Below, piece by piece: positions 1-8,501 of a stretch of 64,000 nucleotides of DNA. A program made the translations under genes and the position numbers. The stretch is from the NCBI GenBank assembly GCA_031393505.1, contig JANMVX010000081.1:1-64000 (forward strand), in the 5' to 3' direction. The notes below the pieces were generated by a model. It was not told the DNA's origin and did no database searches. It saw only the letters and a list, made by a program, of their open reading frames with translations. Position 1 is the stretch's first letter; each line of letters begins with the position of its first letter. The DNA is from JANYHF01 sp031393505 (GTDB lineage Bacteria; Pseudomonadota; Alphaproteobacteria; Rhizobiales; Hyphomicrobiaceae).

Positions 1-3000
1 CTGCCCGGCCAGAGCCTCGTTGGCGCCGCCGATCAGACTTTTCCGCGCTTGATCCCGGCCGAGTTCCGGCTCGAGACCGACGGCGATAGCTACACGATTG
101 TGCGCGCCGACGTGGCGGGCGCCCCTCCGGGCGGCGTCACCGTCTCGGGCCAGAATTACGATCCCACCATCCCCGGACCGCACAGCATCGCCGACGCCGA
201 TATGCGCATTATTTCCAACCTGATCGTCGACGCCACGCTGAACAACCCGGCGGCGCTTCAGGCCGCGCTCTATGCGGCGCTCATCCCGTCGGGAACCAAC
301 GATCTCAACGCGGCGCAGGGCGCTCTGTTGATTGCTGCCAAGGCGGCCATCACCGCGCTGCACGACACGTTCAAAGTCACGTCAGATGCTGCGGCTGTCG
401 CTCAACGTACCGAGACCGCGTACATTTCCGCTGTTGCAAGCGGGACCACCGCTGGCGCGCAGGAAGCGACGGCGTCAGCCGCACTGGCCGCTCTCGTGAC
501 CGGCGTCGGTGACGGGATCATTGATGCCGCTGACCTGGCCAACGCCGCCGCCGCCCTCGCGGCGGCCAATGCGGCCGTGGCGGCCCAGCAAGCCGTCGTG
601 AAGACGCTCCAGTTTGAGGCCGATGTTGCGCCCGGCATCACCGGCGCCGATGCCGATCTGGCCGCCGCCAAGACTTTGTTGACGGAACTCCACATAGTCG
701 CAGCGTCCGTACAGGCCATTGCGACCGCATTGGCGGGTGGCACGATCGACGCCGCCGCCATCGCCGCGGCCGCTGCCAGCGCAGTCACCGCCGTTGCCGA
801 CACTGGGACAAATCTCGCAACGCTCACGACTGACCAACTTGCGGCAACGGCAGCCAGCAATGCTGCAGACGCAACCATGAACACCGCCATCGTTGCGCTC
901 AATGCCGAAGTAACAAACGACGGCCTGGAGATTTCCAGCGACGGTTCGATCACGATCAAGAACCGCTCGCCCGACGTCGGCCTGTCGCCTGGCTTTAACG
1001 GCTGGATGACATTCTTTGGCCAGTTCTTCGATCACGGCCTCGACCTCGTCACCAAGGGCAACAACGGCACCATCTACATTCCCCTGCAGGCGGATGATTC
1101 GCTCTACGACAAAGGCCAGGACGGCCTGGTCGGCAACCAACAGGTGCGCGACGCCGATGGCAATCTGGTGTTCAAAGCCGACGGCATTACCCCTGTCCTG
1201 CACAATGACGACGGCTACGGCGCCGACGGCGTCTTCGGCACGACCGACGACCGCCCCAACTTCATGGCCCTGACGCGCGCCACCACTTTTATCGACCCAA
1301 AGACCGGCCTGAAGACGGCGACCCAAAACACCACGACCCCGTTCGTCGACCAGAATCAAACGTACACGTCTATTTCTTCGCACCAGGTGTTCCTGCGCGA
1401 ATACAAATTCTCGGTCGATACCGACGGCAATGGCGTTGCCGATGCGCGCGCCATTTCCACCGGCCGCATGCTGGACGGCGACGTCGCCAAGGGCTCGCTC
1501 GCTGGATCGATCGCCAACTGGGGCGAGGTGAAGGCCCAGGCGCAGACCATGCTCGGGCTTAAGCTCGGTGACTTCGACGTCAACGACGTGCCGAAGCTCC
1601 TTGCGGACGCATATGGCAAGTTCATCCCCGGCGCGCATGGCTTTGCGCAGGTCTACGTCAACGTCTCGCTGGTGAATGACACCACTGGCGCCGCAACGCC
1701 TGCGTCAGGCACCCTCTTGATGGAGGGCGTCGCCAGCGGCCTTGACCTCGCGCATCTGCCGCTGCCGCTTGTCGACTCGCTCGGCAATCCGTTTCCGGCC
1801 GCCCCTGCAGGCTCTCATTATCAGATATCGACCGTCGGCACCGGTCATGCCTTCCTGAACGACATCTCCCATCACGCGGCGCCCGGGTTGATCGACCACG
1901 ACCGCAATCCAGCCACGCCGAAGATCGCGCAAGTCGCAGACGCGAACATCGACGTGAATGGCGATCATCTCTATACCATCCAAGATCTCGATACGAACAA
2001 CGATGGTATCGTCACTAACGCTGAGCTTGCCTTGCTCGTAGCCGATGTGAATCACGATGGCGTGGTCAATCTTGCCGATGTCGACAGCAACGGCGACGAC
2101 GCTCTCACCCTCGTCGACTTCGACATCGATGGCGACGGCGCGATCACTGCTAAAGATCTCGTTGCCGACGACCACAACCCGCTCACCTACGACAACGAGA
2201 TGCTGGATGCCCACTTCATCACCGGCGACGGGCGCGGCAACGAGAACATCGGCCTCACCACCGTTCACACCATCTTCCACGCCGAGCACAACAGGCTGGT
2301 CGAGGATAACAAGCACACGATCGTGGACGGAGCACTGGCAGCAAGCGCGGCGGCCGACCTGATCGTGGATCTTCCGGGCCGGGCCCTGGCCAAGGCGGCA
2401 GCCCTGCAGGTTCTCAACGACTGGCTTTTGCCTGCCTCGCAGCTCGCGGCCCTGCCTACGACGGCTACGCAAGCAGCCATCGACGCCTTGAACTGGGACG
2501 GCGAGCGCCTGTTCCAAGCTGGCCGCTTCGTCACCGAGATGCAATACCAGCATCTCGTGTTCGAGGAATTCGCCCGCAAGGTGCAGCCGACCGTCAACCC
2601 GTTCGTGTTCACCAACTCGCCCACCCTCGATCCCTCGATCGTCGCCGAGTTCGCGCACGTCGTCTATCGCTTCGGCCACTCGATGCTGAGCGACACGGTC
2701 GACCGGCTCGACAACAACCTCAATCCGTTGAGCACAGACCCACAACTTGGCCTGATCCAGGCCTTCCTCAATCCGCAGGCGTTCACTGCCAGCGGCGCGG
2801 TCACGGGATCGGCGTCTGAAGCAGCCGGCGCCATTATCCGCGGCATGACGCGCCAGGTCGGCGGCGAAATCGACGAGTTCGTCGTCCAGGCCGTGCGCGA
2901 CAACCTGGTTGGCCTGCCGCTCGATCTGCCCGCGCTTAACATGGCGCGCGCCCGCGATACCGGCGTGCCGACGTTCAATCACGCCCGCATGCAGTTCTAC

Positions 3001-6000
3001 GCCACGACCGGTGACCCGTCGCTGACGCCTTATACCAGCTGGATGGACTTCGGCCAGCACATCAAGAACCCGCTCTCGATCATCAACTTCATCGCCGCCT
3101 ATGGCACGCATGCCTTGATCACGGGCGCCACAACGGCAGCGGACAAACGCGCTGCAGCTGAGCACATCGTGATGGGGGCCGTCGGCGATACGCCAGCTCA
3201 AACCGCAGACTTCCAGGCATTTCTCAACGGTACCGGACCCTATGGGCTTGGGCACGCCAACTCAATCGATGACCGCGGTGGCCTGGACGGCGTCGATCTC
3301 TGGATCGGCGGTCTCGCCGAATCCAAGATGGAGTTCGGCGGCATGCTGGGCTCGACCTTCAACTTCGTCTTCGAGACGCAGATGGAGAATCTGCAGAACG
3401 GCGATCGCTTCTACTATCTCAGCCGCACGCAGGGCATGAACCTGCTCAACCAGCTGGAGCCGAACACGTTCTCCGATCTGGTCATGCGCAACACCAGCCT
3501 TGGCGATCTGCACTCGACGCACGTCAATGGCACGCTGTTCGATACCGCAGACGCCATTCTCGAACTCGACACGCTGGTGGCGCAGCAGGACTACAACGGC
3601 GCTGCTGCTGGAAAGGACTTGGCCTGGACTGACGGCCTGTTCCATCTTTCCAGCAAAGTTGAACGCACCACTGGGACGGTCGACAGCAACGGCGACGGCC
3701 AGTTTGACGGCAACATCCTCAAGTTCCACGGCGGCGAGCACGTCGTCCTCGGCGGCACCGAGGGCAACGACGAGCTTCGCGGCGACCGCGGCATCGACAC
3801 CCTGTGGGGCGACGGTGGCGACGACTACCTGAACGGCGGTTCAGAAGCCGATCAGGTGTTTGGCGGCGACGGCGATGACATCATCGAGGACTTTTTCGGC
3901 GATGGCGACTTCCTGCGCGGCAACAAGGGCAATGACGTCATCAGCGCCACCGGCGGCGTTGGCGATATCTTGTTCGGTGATAGCGGCAAAGACTATATCA
4001 AGGGCGGCGCGGACGTCATCGAGGTGTTCGGCGGCGAAGGCGACGACTTCATCCTCGGCGGCACCGGCGGCGACGGCTTGGCCGGAAACGAAGGCAATGA
4101 CTGGATCGAAGGCGGCGAAGGTCTTGACGGCTTGTCGGGCGAAAACTCCGACCTGTTCTTCAATTCGCCCATTATCGGCAACGACGTGATGAACGGCCAG
4201 GGCAACGACACCGACTATGACGGCGAGTCGGGCGACGACATCATGTTCCTGAATGCCGGCATCACGCGCGCCAACGGCATGCTTGGGTTCGACTGGGTGA
4301 CCAACAAGTTCGACGTCAACCCTGAAGCCATCGATCTTGGGCTCTCCAGGTTCGTCAATCAACAAGCGCTGACGTTGCGCGACCGCAATGACGCTGTCGA
4401 AGGCGCGTCGGGATGGAAGTTCAACGACAATATCACCGGCACCAACCGGCCGACCGGCGCCGTCGGCGCCCCGGTTGGCGGCGTCGTCAATGCACCGCCA
4501 ACCGACAGTATGCTGCTGTCACAGAACGTTGCGCTGATCGATGGACTTTCGGAGCTGCTGAAACTCACCCCAGGCGCGCTGCGTGGGCAGACCATTGGTA
4601 GCGACTTGATCCCCTTTGCGTCACTTGCTAACGATGTAACCGTATTCAACCCACAACTTGGCGGCGACATCCTGCTCGGCGGTGGTGGCAGCGACGTGAT
4701 GTTCGGCAAATCCGGCAACGACATCATCGACGGCGACCGCTGGCTGAACACCCGCATCAAGATCGTGATCCCTGTCGGCAAACCCAATGCGGGAACCTAC
4801 TCCGCCGAGTCCATGAATACGGACACGGCAGCGGCAGGTGAGTTCGCGGGCAAAGTGTATAACACCGACGCAGGCGGGCATCCCATCTTCACCAGCCCGG
4901 CGTTCGGCGGCGCATCGCTCACATCCTTGATGCTGAACCGGACCATCAATCCCGGCCAGCTCAGCATCGTCCGGGAGCTTATCACGGATGGCGCCCTGGC
5001 GACCGACTCCGACACGGCGATCTATGCCGGCAATCGCTCCGACTACACCATAACACGCAACCTCAACGGCACGGTCACCGTGACCGACAATGTCACGACG
5101 CCAATCCTGGTCGCCGATCCGATCACGGGTGTCCTTGCCGCCGATCCGCTGCTCGGCAACGAAGGCACGGACACGCTCTCCAACATCGAATTCCTGCGCT
5201 TCACCAATCGTGACGCGGCCGGAGCGCCAACCGGCACGTTCACGACAGTTGATCTCCGGACCATCTTCGTCATCAATCCGGCGACGGGCGCCCCCGTCAT
5301 CGTCGACGCCAATGGCGGCACGCCGACGTCGGGTCAGGCCCTGACGCTGAACACCGCCAGCATCGCCGATCTGAACGGGCTTGGCACGTTCAACTTCCAG
5401 TGGCAGGTTGCGCCGGTCGGCACCTTGCCGGGCGGCGTCTGGACGGCCATCGCCGGAGCGACGGCGGCGGCCTTTACGCCGGGTGCGGCCCAAGTCGGAC
5501 AGATCCTGCGGGCGGTCGTCAGCTTTGTCGACGGCAGCGGAGCCCTGGAATCGGTCACATCCGATCCGACCGGCGGCGTCGGCACTTCGTTCTTAGGATC
5601 GGGACGCCGCGACACGGTTGTCGGCACGGCCTTCGACGACCTCCTCAACGGCGCCGGCGGCCGCGACACCCTGACGGGTGGCGATGGCAACGACACGCTG
5701 ATCGGCGGGCTCGGCAACGACCTCATCTTCGGCGGCAACGGCAACGACGTTATCCAGTACACCTTCGGCGACCGGGTCGACACCATCGACGGCGGGGCTG
5801 GGACGGATGCGCTGATCATCACGGGTACCGCAGCGAACGAAGTCTTGGACGTGGTGCTCAATGCGACCGGCGTTATCACCAGCTTCGAGGGCGGCAACCT
5901 CTTGACCACGGTCGAGCAAGTGACCGCCAATCTGCTCGGCGCCAGCGATACGCTGAGTTACGGCACAACGGCGGCGGCTGTCACGGTCAACCTCGGGGCC

Positions 6001-6897
6001 GGAACCGCAACTGGCTTCACCGCTGTCGCAAACTCGGGATGGCTGACCGCCATCGCCGGCATCAGCAACGTCACCGGCGGCAACGGCGCGGACAACATTA
6101 CGGGCGATGGTGGAGTCAACGCCATTAACGGTGGTTTGGGCAATGATACCATTAACGGCTTCAATTCCGTGATCGTTGCTGGAGTGGAAGTTACTGACAC
6201 CGTGAACGGCGGCGGTGGAACAGACACTCTCGTGCTCACTGCAACTTCCACCGCCCTGAACGGCGCAAGCAACGCAGCGATCACAGGTGTCGAGATCATC
6301 TCGGCCACCACTGCAGCGGCTGGCGTCAACATCTCGCTGGCCAACCAGACCGAAGGCTTCACGGTTCAGGGCAGCGGCAACAACGATACGATGACCGGTG
6401 GCCAAGCGGCCAACACCATCAACGGCAACGACGGCGCCGACATCATCAACGGTCTCGGCGGCGCGGACACGCTCGACGGCGGAGCGGGAGCCGACACCAT
6501 CATTGGCGGCATCGGCAGGGACAGCATGACCGGCGGCGTCGGCAGCGATACCTTCGACTTCAACTTGACGAGCGAATCGGTGGTCGGAGTGAACCGGGAC
6601 GTCATCCTGGACTTCGTTGGCGGTCTGGCCGGCGACAGGATCGACCTGTTCGACATCGACGCCAACACGGTGAACGGAGCTGTCATCAATGACTTCTTCA
6701 GTTTAACCAGCGCAGGCGGGTCGGGCGCGTTCACTGCCGCAGGCCAGATCCGCTTCCGAGGCTTCGACGCCGATGGCAACGGCAGCCTGGAATCGACGCT
6801 CATCGAGGGCAACGTCAACAATGTGTTGACGCCGGACTTCGAAATCCTGCTGCGCAACTACACTGGCGGACTGTCAAGCCTCGAGTTCACCCTCTGA
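1..6897 (+). CDS. RTX-type animal-heme peroxidase, 5' end outside the window
   Basis: Secreted calcium-binding heme peroxidase of the animal (myeloperoxidase-like) superfamily, expected to oxidise halides or organics with H2O2. The frame is open from base 1; the first in-window start (TTG at 49) is not convincing, so the N-terminus is missing. Distal heme site FGQFFDHGLDL (His codon at 1033), catalytic Arg in GDGRGNEN (2233) followed by HTIFHAEHNRL, and proximal His in YRFGHSML (2677) are all present. An Ala-rich, helix-like stretch lies at about 235-930. Five D-x-N/D-x-D loops sit inside the catalytic domain at 1951-2139. RTX nonapeptide blocks (GGxGxDxLx) lie at about 3740-4170, 4660-4740, 5600-5760, 6070-6165 and 6370-6560, and the C-terminus is serralysin-like (DVILDFVGG...DRIDLFDID). 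This architecture implies type I secretion; no T1SS genes are in the window. An acyltransferase gene follows. Confidence 0.93.
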   Translation: MPGQSLVGAADQTFPRLIPAEFRLETDGDSYTIVRADVAGAPPGGVTVSGQNYDPTIPGPHSIADADMRIISNLIVDATLNNPAALQAALYAALIPSGTNDLNAAQGALLIAAKAAITALHDTFKVTSDAAAVAQRTETAYISAVASGTTAGAQEATASAALAALVTGVGDGIIDAADLANAAAALAAANAAVAAQQAVVKTLQFEADVAPGITGADADLAAAKTLLTELHIVAASVQAIATALAGGTIDAAAIAAAAASAVTAVADTGTNLATLTTDQLAATAASNAADATMNTAIVALNAEVTNDGLEISSDGSITIKNRSPDVGLSPGFNGWMTFFGQFFDHGLDLVTKGNNGTIYIPLQADDSLYDKGQDGLVGNQQVRDADGNLVFKADGITPVLHNDDGYGADGVFGTTDDRPNFMALTRATTFIDPKTGLKTATQNTTTPFVDQNQTYTSISSHQVFLREYKFSVDTDGNGVADARAISTGRMLDGDVAKGSLAGSIANWGEVKAQAQTMLGLKLGDFDVNDVPKLLADAYGKFIPGAHGFAQVYVNVSLVNDTTGAATPASGTLLMEGVASGLDLAHLPLPLVDSLGNPFPAAPAGSHYQISTVGTGHAFLNDISHHAAPGLIDHDRNPATPKIAQVADANIDVNGDHLYTIQDLDTNNDGIVTNAELALLVADVNHDGVVNLADVDSNGDDALTLVDFDIDGDGAITAKDLVADDHNPLTYDNEMLDAHFITGDGRGNENIGLTTVHTIFHAEHNRLVEDNKHTIVDGALAASAAADLIVDLPGRALAKAAALQVLNDWLLPASQLAALPTTATQAAIDALNWDGERLFQAGRFVTEMQYQHLVFEEFARKVQPTVNPFVFTNSPTLDPSIVAEFAHVVYRFGHSMLSDTVDRLDNNLNPLSTDPQLGLIQAFLNPQAFTASGAVTGSASEAAGAIIRGMTRQVGGEIDEFVVQAVRDNLVGLPLDLPALNMARARDTGVPTFNHARMQFYATTGDPSLTPYTSWMDFGQHIKNPLSIINFIAAYGTHALITGATTAADKRAAAEHIVMGAVGDTPAQTADFQAFLNGTGPYGLGHANSIDDRGGLDGVDLWIGGLAESKMEFGGMLGSTFNFVFETQMENLQNGDRFYYLSRTQGMNLLNQLEPNTFSDLVMRNTSLGDLHSTHVNGTLFDTADAILELDTLVAQQDYNGAAAGKDLAWTDGLFHLSSKVERTTGTVDSNGDGQFDGNILKFHGGEHVVLGGTEGNDELRGDRGIDTLWGDGGDDYLNGGSEADQVFGGDGDDIIEDFFGDGDFLRGNKGNDVISATGGVGDILFGDSGKDYIKGGADVIEVFGGEGDDFILGGTGGDGLAGNEGNDWIEGGEGLDGLSGENSDLFFNSPIIGNDVMNGQGNDTDYDGESGDDIMFLNAGITRANGMLGFDWVTNKFDVNPEAIDLGLSRFVNQQALTLRDRNDAVEGASGWKFNDNITGTNRPTGAVGAPVGGVVNAPPTDSMLLSQNVALIDGLSELLKLTPGALRGQTIGSDLIPFASLANDVTVFNPQLGGDILLGGGGSDVMFGKSGNDIIDGDRWLNTRIKIVIPVGKPNAGTYSAESMNTDTAAAGEFAGKVYNTDAGGHPIFTSPAFGGASLTSLMLNRTINPGQLSIVRELITDGALATDSDTAIYAGNRSDYTITRNLNGTVTVTDNVTTPILVADPITGVLAADPLLGNEGTDTLSNIEFLRFTNRDAAGAPTGTFTTVDLRTIFVINPATGAPVIVDANGGTPTSGQALTLNTASIADLNGLGTFNFQWQVAPVGTLPGGVWTAIAGATAAAFTPGAAQVGQILRAVVSFVDGSGALESVTSDPTGGVGTSFLGSGRRDTVVGTAFDDLLNGAGGRDTLTGGDGNDTLIGGLGNDLIFGGNGNDVIQYTFGDRVDTIDGGAGTDALIITGTAANEVLDVVLNATGVITSFEGGNLLTTVEQVTANLLGASDTLSYGTTAAAVTVNLGAGTATGFTAVANSGWLTAIAGISNVTGGNGADNITGDGGVNAINGGLGNDTINGFNSVIVAGVEVTDTVNGGGGTDTLVLTATSTALNGASNAAITGVEIISATTAAAGVNISLANQTEGFTVQGSGNNDTMTGGQAANTINGNDGADIINGLGGADTLDGGAGADTIIGGIGRDSMTGGVGSDTFDFNLTSESVVGVNRDVILDFVGGLAGDRIDLFDIDANTVNGAVINDFFSLTSAGGSGAFTAAGQIRFRGFDADGNGSLESTLIEGNVNNVLTPDFEILLRNYTGGLSSLEFTL

Positions 6898-6902
6898 TGC
6901 CG

Positions 6903-6942
6903 CAGGCCGGCCGCAAAAGCACTCGCTCGAGCGGCCGGCCTG
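6903..6942 (+). terminator. Perfect 12-bp hairpin after the RTX peroxidase
   Basis: CAGGCCGGCCGC (6903-6914) and GCGGCCGGCCTG (6931-6942) are exact inverted repeats around a 16-nt loop, starting 6 bases after the peroxidase stop. No T-tract follows, so it may attenuate, or protect the 3' end of the long mRNA, rather than fully terminate before the acyltransferase gene. Confidence 0.5.
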
Positions 6943-6988
6943 GCGGTCAGTGTCATTGAAATCTCATCGAACGTTCAAGATAGGCATC

Positions 6989-7540
6989 ATGATGATTGGA
7001 ACTGACGCCTTGCTCAATACGCCCCTGCGCCTCAACGGATCGAGTCCGTTGGAGACCGCACGTCCGGCGCCTCCAAGTTCAAGCGACCTGCGCCAAGCCC
7101 GAATGGCGCAAAACTTCTCCCACATCATCGCGGTGCTGATGCGCGACCCGCAGTACCGAAACCTTCGGTTAGCCGACCTCGAATGGCTAGTGCTGCCACC
7201 CGTCATGGCCGGCCAATACAAGATCGGACAGACCTCGGCTGCTGGCAGCGCGTCCGATCAAAGTAGGGCTGAATTGGTCGTTCCGGCTGCCGTGGCACTC
7301 TGGGCGCGCGTTTCCCCGTCGATCGACAGGCGTCTGACCGAAGCTGCCGGTGGCCAAGGCGGGTTGGCCTTCAACGAATGGGCGTCGGGCGACATCGTCT
7401 GGTTGATGGCGGTCGCCGGCGACACGCGCATTGTGTCGCGTTTGCTCCAGGATTTGAAAACGACGGAGTTCAAGGACCAGGTCGTAAAGACGAGAATGGC
7501 TGGTCCTGATCAGAGGCGTAACGACAACCGCCCTGCATGA
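6989..7540 (+). CDS. HlyC-family toxin-activating lysine acyltransferase
   Basis: Predicted cytoplasmic acyltransferase that moves a fatty acyl group from acyl-ACP to lysines of an RTX protein. Recognised from the HlyC-like order of motifs: NFSHIIAVLMRDPQYRNLRL, with a histidine where HlyC has its catalytic His (codon at 7121); then LEWLVLPPVMAGQY, matching the HlyC 'VLPAIQANQY' strand; then AVALWARVS; then ASGDIVWLMAVAGD, matching 'SGDRKWFIDWIAPFGD', which supplies the Asp. The stretch after that is short. The likely substrate is the RTX peroxidase just upstream. Start: ATG 6989 (or 6992) is preferred to an in-frame GTG at 6950 with no ribosome-binding site; homology begins only near residue 35, so the start is not settled. 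The C-terminus is basic and probably disordered. Confidence 0.8.
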   Translation: MMIGTDALLNTPLRLNGSSPLETARPAPPSSSDLRQARMAQNFSHIIAVLMRDPQYRNLRLADLEWLVLPPVMAGQYKIGQTSAAGSASDQSRAELVVPAAVALWARVSPSIDRRLTEAAGGQGGLAFNEWASGDIVWLMAVAGDTRIVSRLLQDLKTTEFKDQVVKTRMAGPDQRRNDNRPA

Positions 7541-7640
7541 TTTGCCGCCCTCTAGAGCAAACGTCGCATCGACGACGGGGCCGACGAATTCGCAAAGCTG
7601 GCGACATTCAATTTGGCCGTGTTTCAGAAATTGGCTCCCT

Positions 7641-7658
7641 GGGATGCCGCGGCATCCC
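7641..7658. repeat. 18-bp perfect palindrome
   Basis: GGGATGCCGCGGCATCCC reads the same on both strands. It lies about 100 bases after the acyltransferase stop and is followed within 25 bases by an AT-rich run. It could be a terminator stem or a protein-binding site. Confidence 0.5.
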
Positions 7659-7770
7659 TGCCTGCCTCACACGCAACTTAGTAAAAAACAATGATTAAAA
7701 TATCACGTCGGCGCACGTTTGATGCACCAATTGTTGCCCAACGGAAGACGGTTTGGACAATCTTTTTCTA

Positions 7771-7787
7771 GCGCAACAAAGTTGCGC
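7771..7787. repeat. Short hairpin or operator-like inverted repeat
   Basis: GCGCAAC and GTTGCGC flank a 3-base AAA centre in an otherwise AT-rich intergenic region. It is operator-like in size; no regulator can be assigned. Confidence 0.35.
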
Positions 7788-8132
7788 ACAATTTGAGCGA
7801 AACCCCTCTGGTTGGCACACTGTAGGGAGGCAATATTGGTGTCAAGTTATAATTTAATATATCGATATCTATCATTTTTTTAAATCCGCTCACAATCGAT
7901 TTGCTGCTTAGGCTGTTGCTTCACCAAGCCCATTTGGCGCAAATGACACAGTGTGAAATCCAGCGGCACGGGCTCAACCCGGCTCACCCATCGACTTCCC
8001 CACTTTTGTCAGCGCATTGTGGCCGGCAAGCATTTGCCCTAGCTTTACCCGCAAAGTCCGATCCTGAAGTGAGGCGAGCGGACGCCGTTCGCCAAGCCCG
8101 CTTGATCCAATGGCGCGACCCGGGAGTTTGTC

Positions 8133-8501
8133 ATGCAGTACGCCATCCTCTGCTATCACGACGAGAAGGTGACCTCGTGCTGGAGCAAGGAGCACGACGA
8201 CGCGGTCATGGCCAAGCTTGGCGCCGTCACCGAAGATCTCGTCAAGCGCGGCAAGCTCGGACCGGTCGCCCGGCTGTTGCCAACCACCGCGGCCATGACG
8301 CTGCGAAAAGACCGCGAGCCGGCGCTGGTCATGGATGGGCCGTTCGCCGAGACCAAGGAGCAATTGCTCGGCTTCTTCGTGGTCGATTGCGCCTCGCTCG
8401 ACGAGGCCATTGAGGTGGCCCAGGATCTCGGTCGCGCCAATCCTGGCGGCGCCTATGAGATCCGGCCGATTGGTTTCTTTACGCCGGGACACACGCCGTG
8501 A
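8133..8501 (+). CDS. YCII/DGPF-family protein, partner of the ECF42 sigma factor
   Basis: 122-residue dimeric alpha/beta-barrel protein of the YCII-related (PF03795, DGPF) group. The diagnostic VMDGPFAETKEQLLGFFVVD lies at about residues 65-84 and the N-terminus is the usual MQYAILCYHDE. Biochemical activity is not established for this group. GGGAG at about 8122 supports the ATG. The stop overlaps the GTG start of the sigma-factor gene (GTGA at 8498-8501), so the two are translationally coupled. DGPF proteins are known partners of ECF42 sigma factors, and this pairing recurs at 14773-16415. Confidence 0.9.
   Translation: MQYAILCYHDEKVTSCWSKEHDDAVMAKLGAVTEDLVKRGKLGPVARLLPTTAAMTLRKDREPALVMDGPFAETKEQLLGFFVVDCASLDEAIEVAQDLGRANPGGAYEIRPIGFFTPGHTP

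Larger units (their letters stand above)
7541..8132. other. Intergenic region, partly AT-rich, with two palindromes
   Basis: No convincing gene in about 590 bases. It holds an 18-bp perfect palindrome (7641-7658), a hairpin GCGCAAC-AAA-GTTGCGC (7771-7787), and an AT-rich stretch at about 7840-7890. The AT-rich part may carry promoters. Apparent reading frames entering from 7901 are out of frame with the DGPF gene and show no family features. Confidence 0.6.

Noticed and set aside
1705..3255. Long minus-strand frame (516 codons) inside the RTX peroxidase
   Set aside because: It lies opposite the peroxidase domain, has skewed composition (Arg, Val, Asp rich) and no recognisable domain; a consequence of GC-rich codon usage.
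3740..6560. Tandem GGxGxD coding repeats considered as a CRISPR or satellite array
   Set aside because: The repeats are in frame, diverge at third positions and encode RTX nonapeptides; no regular spacers are present.
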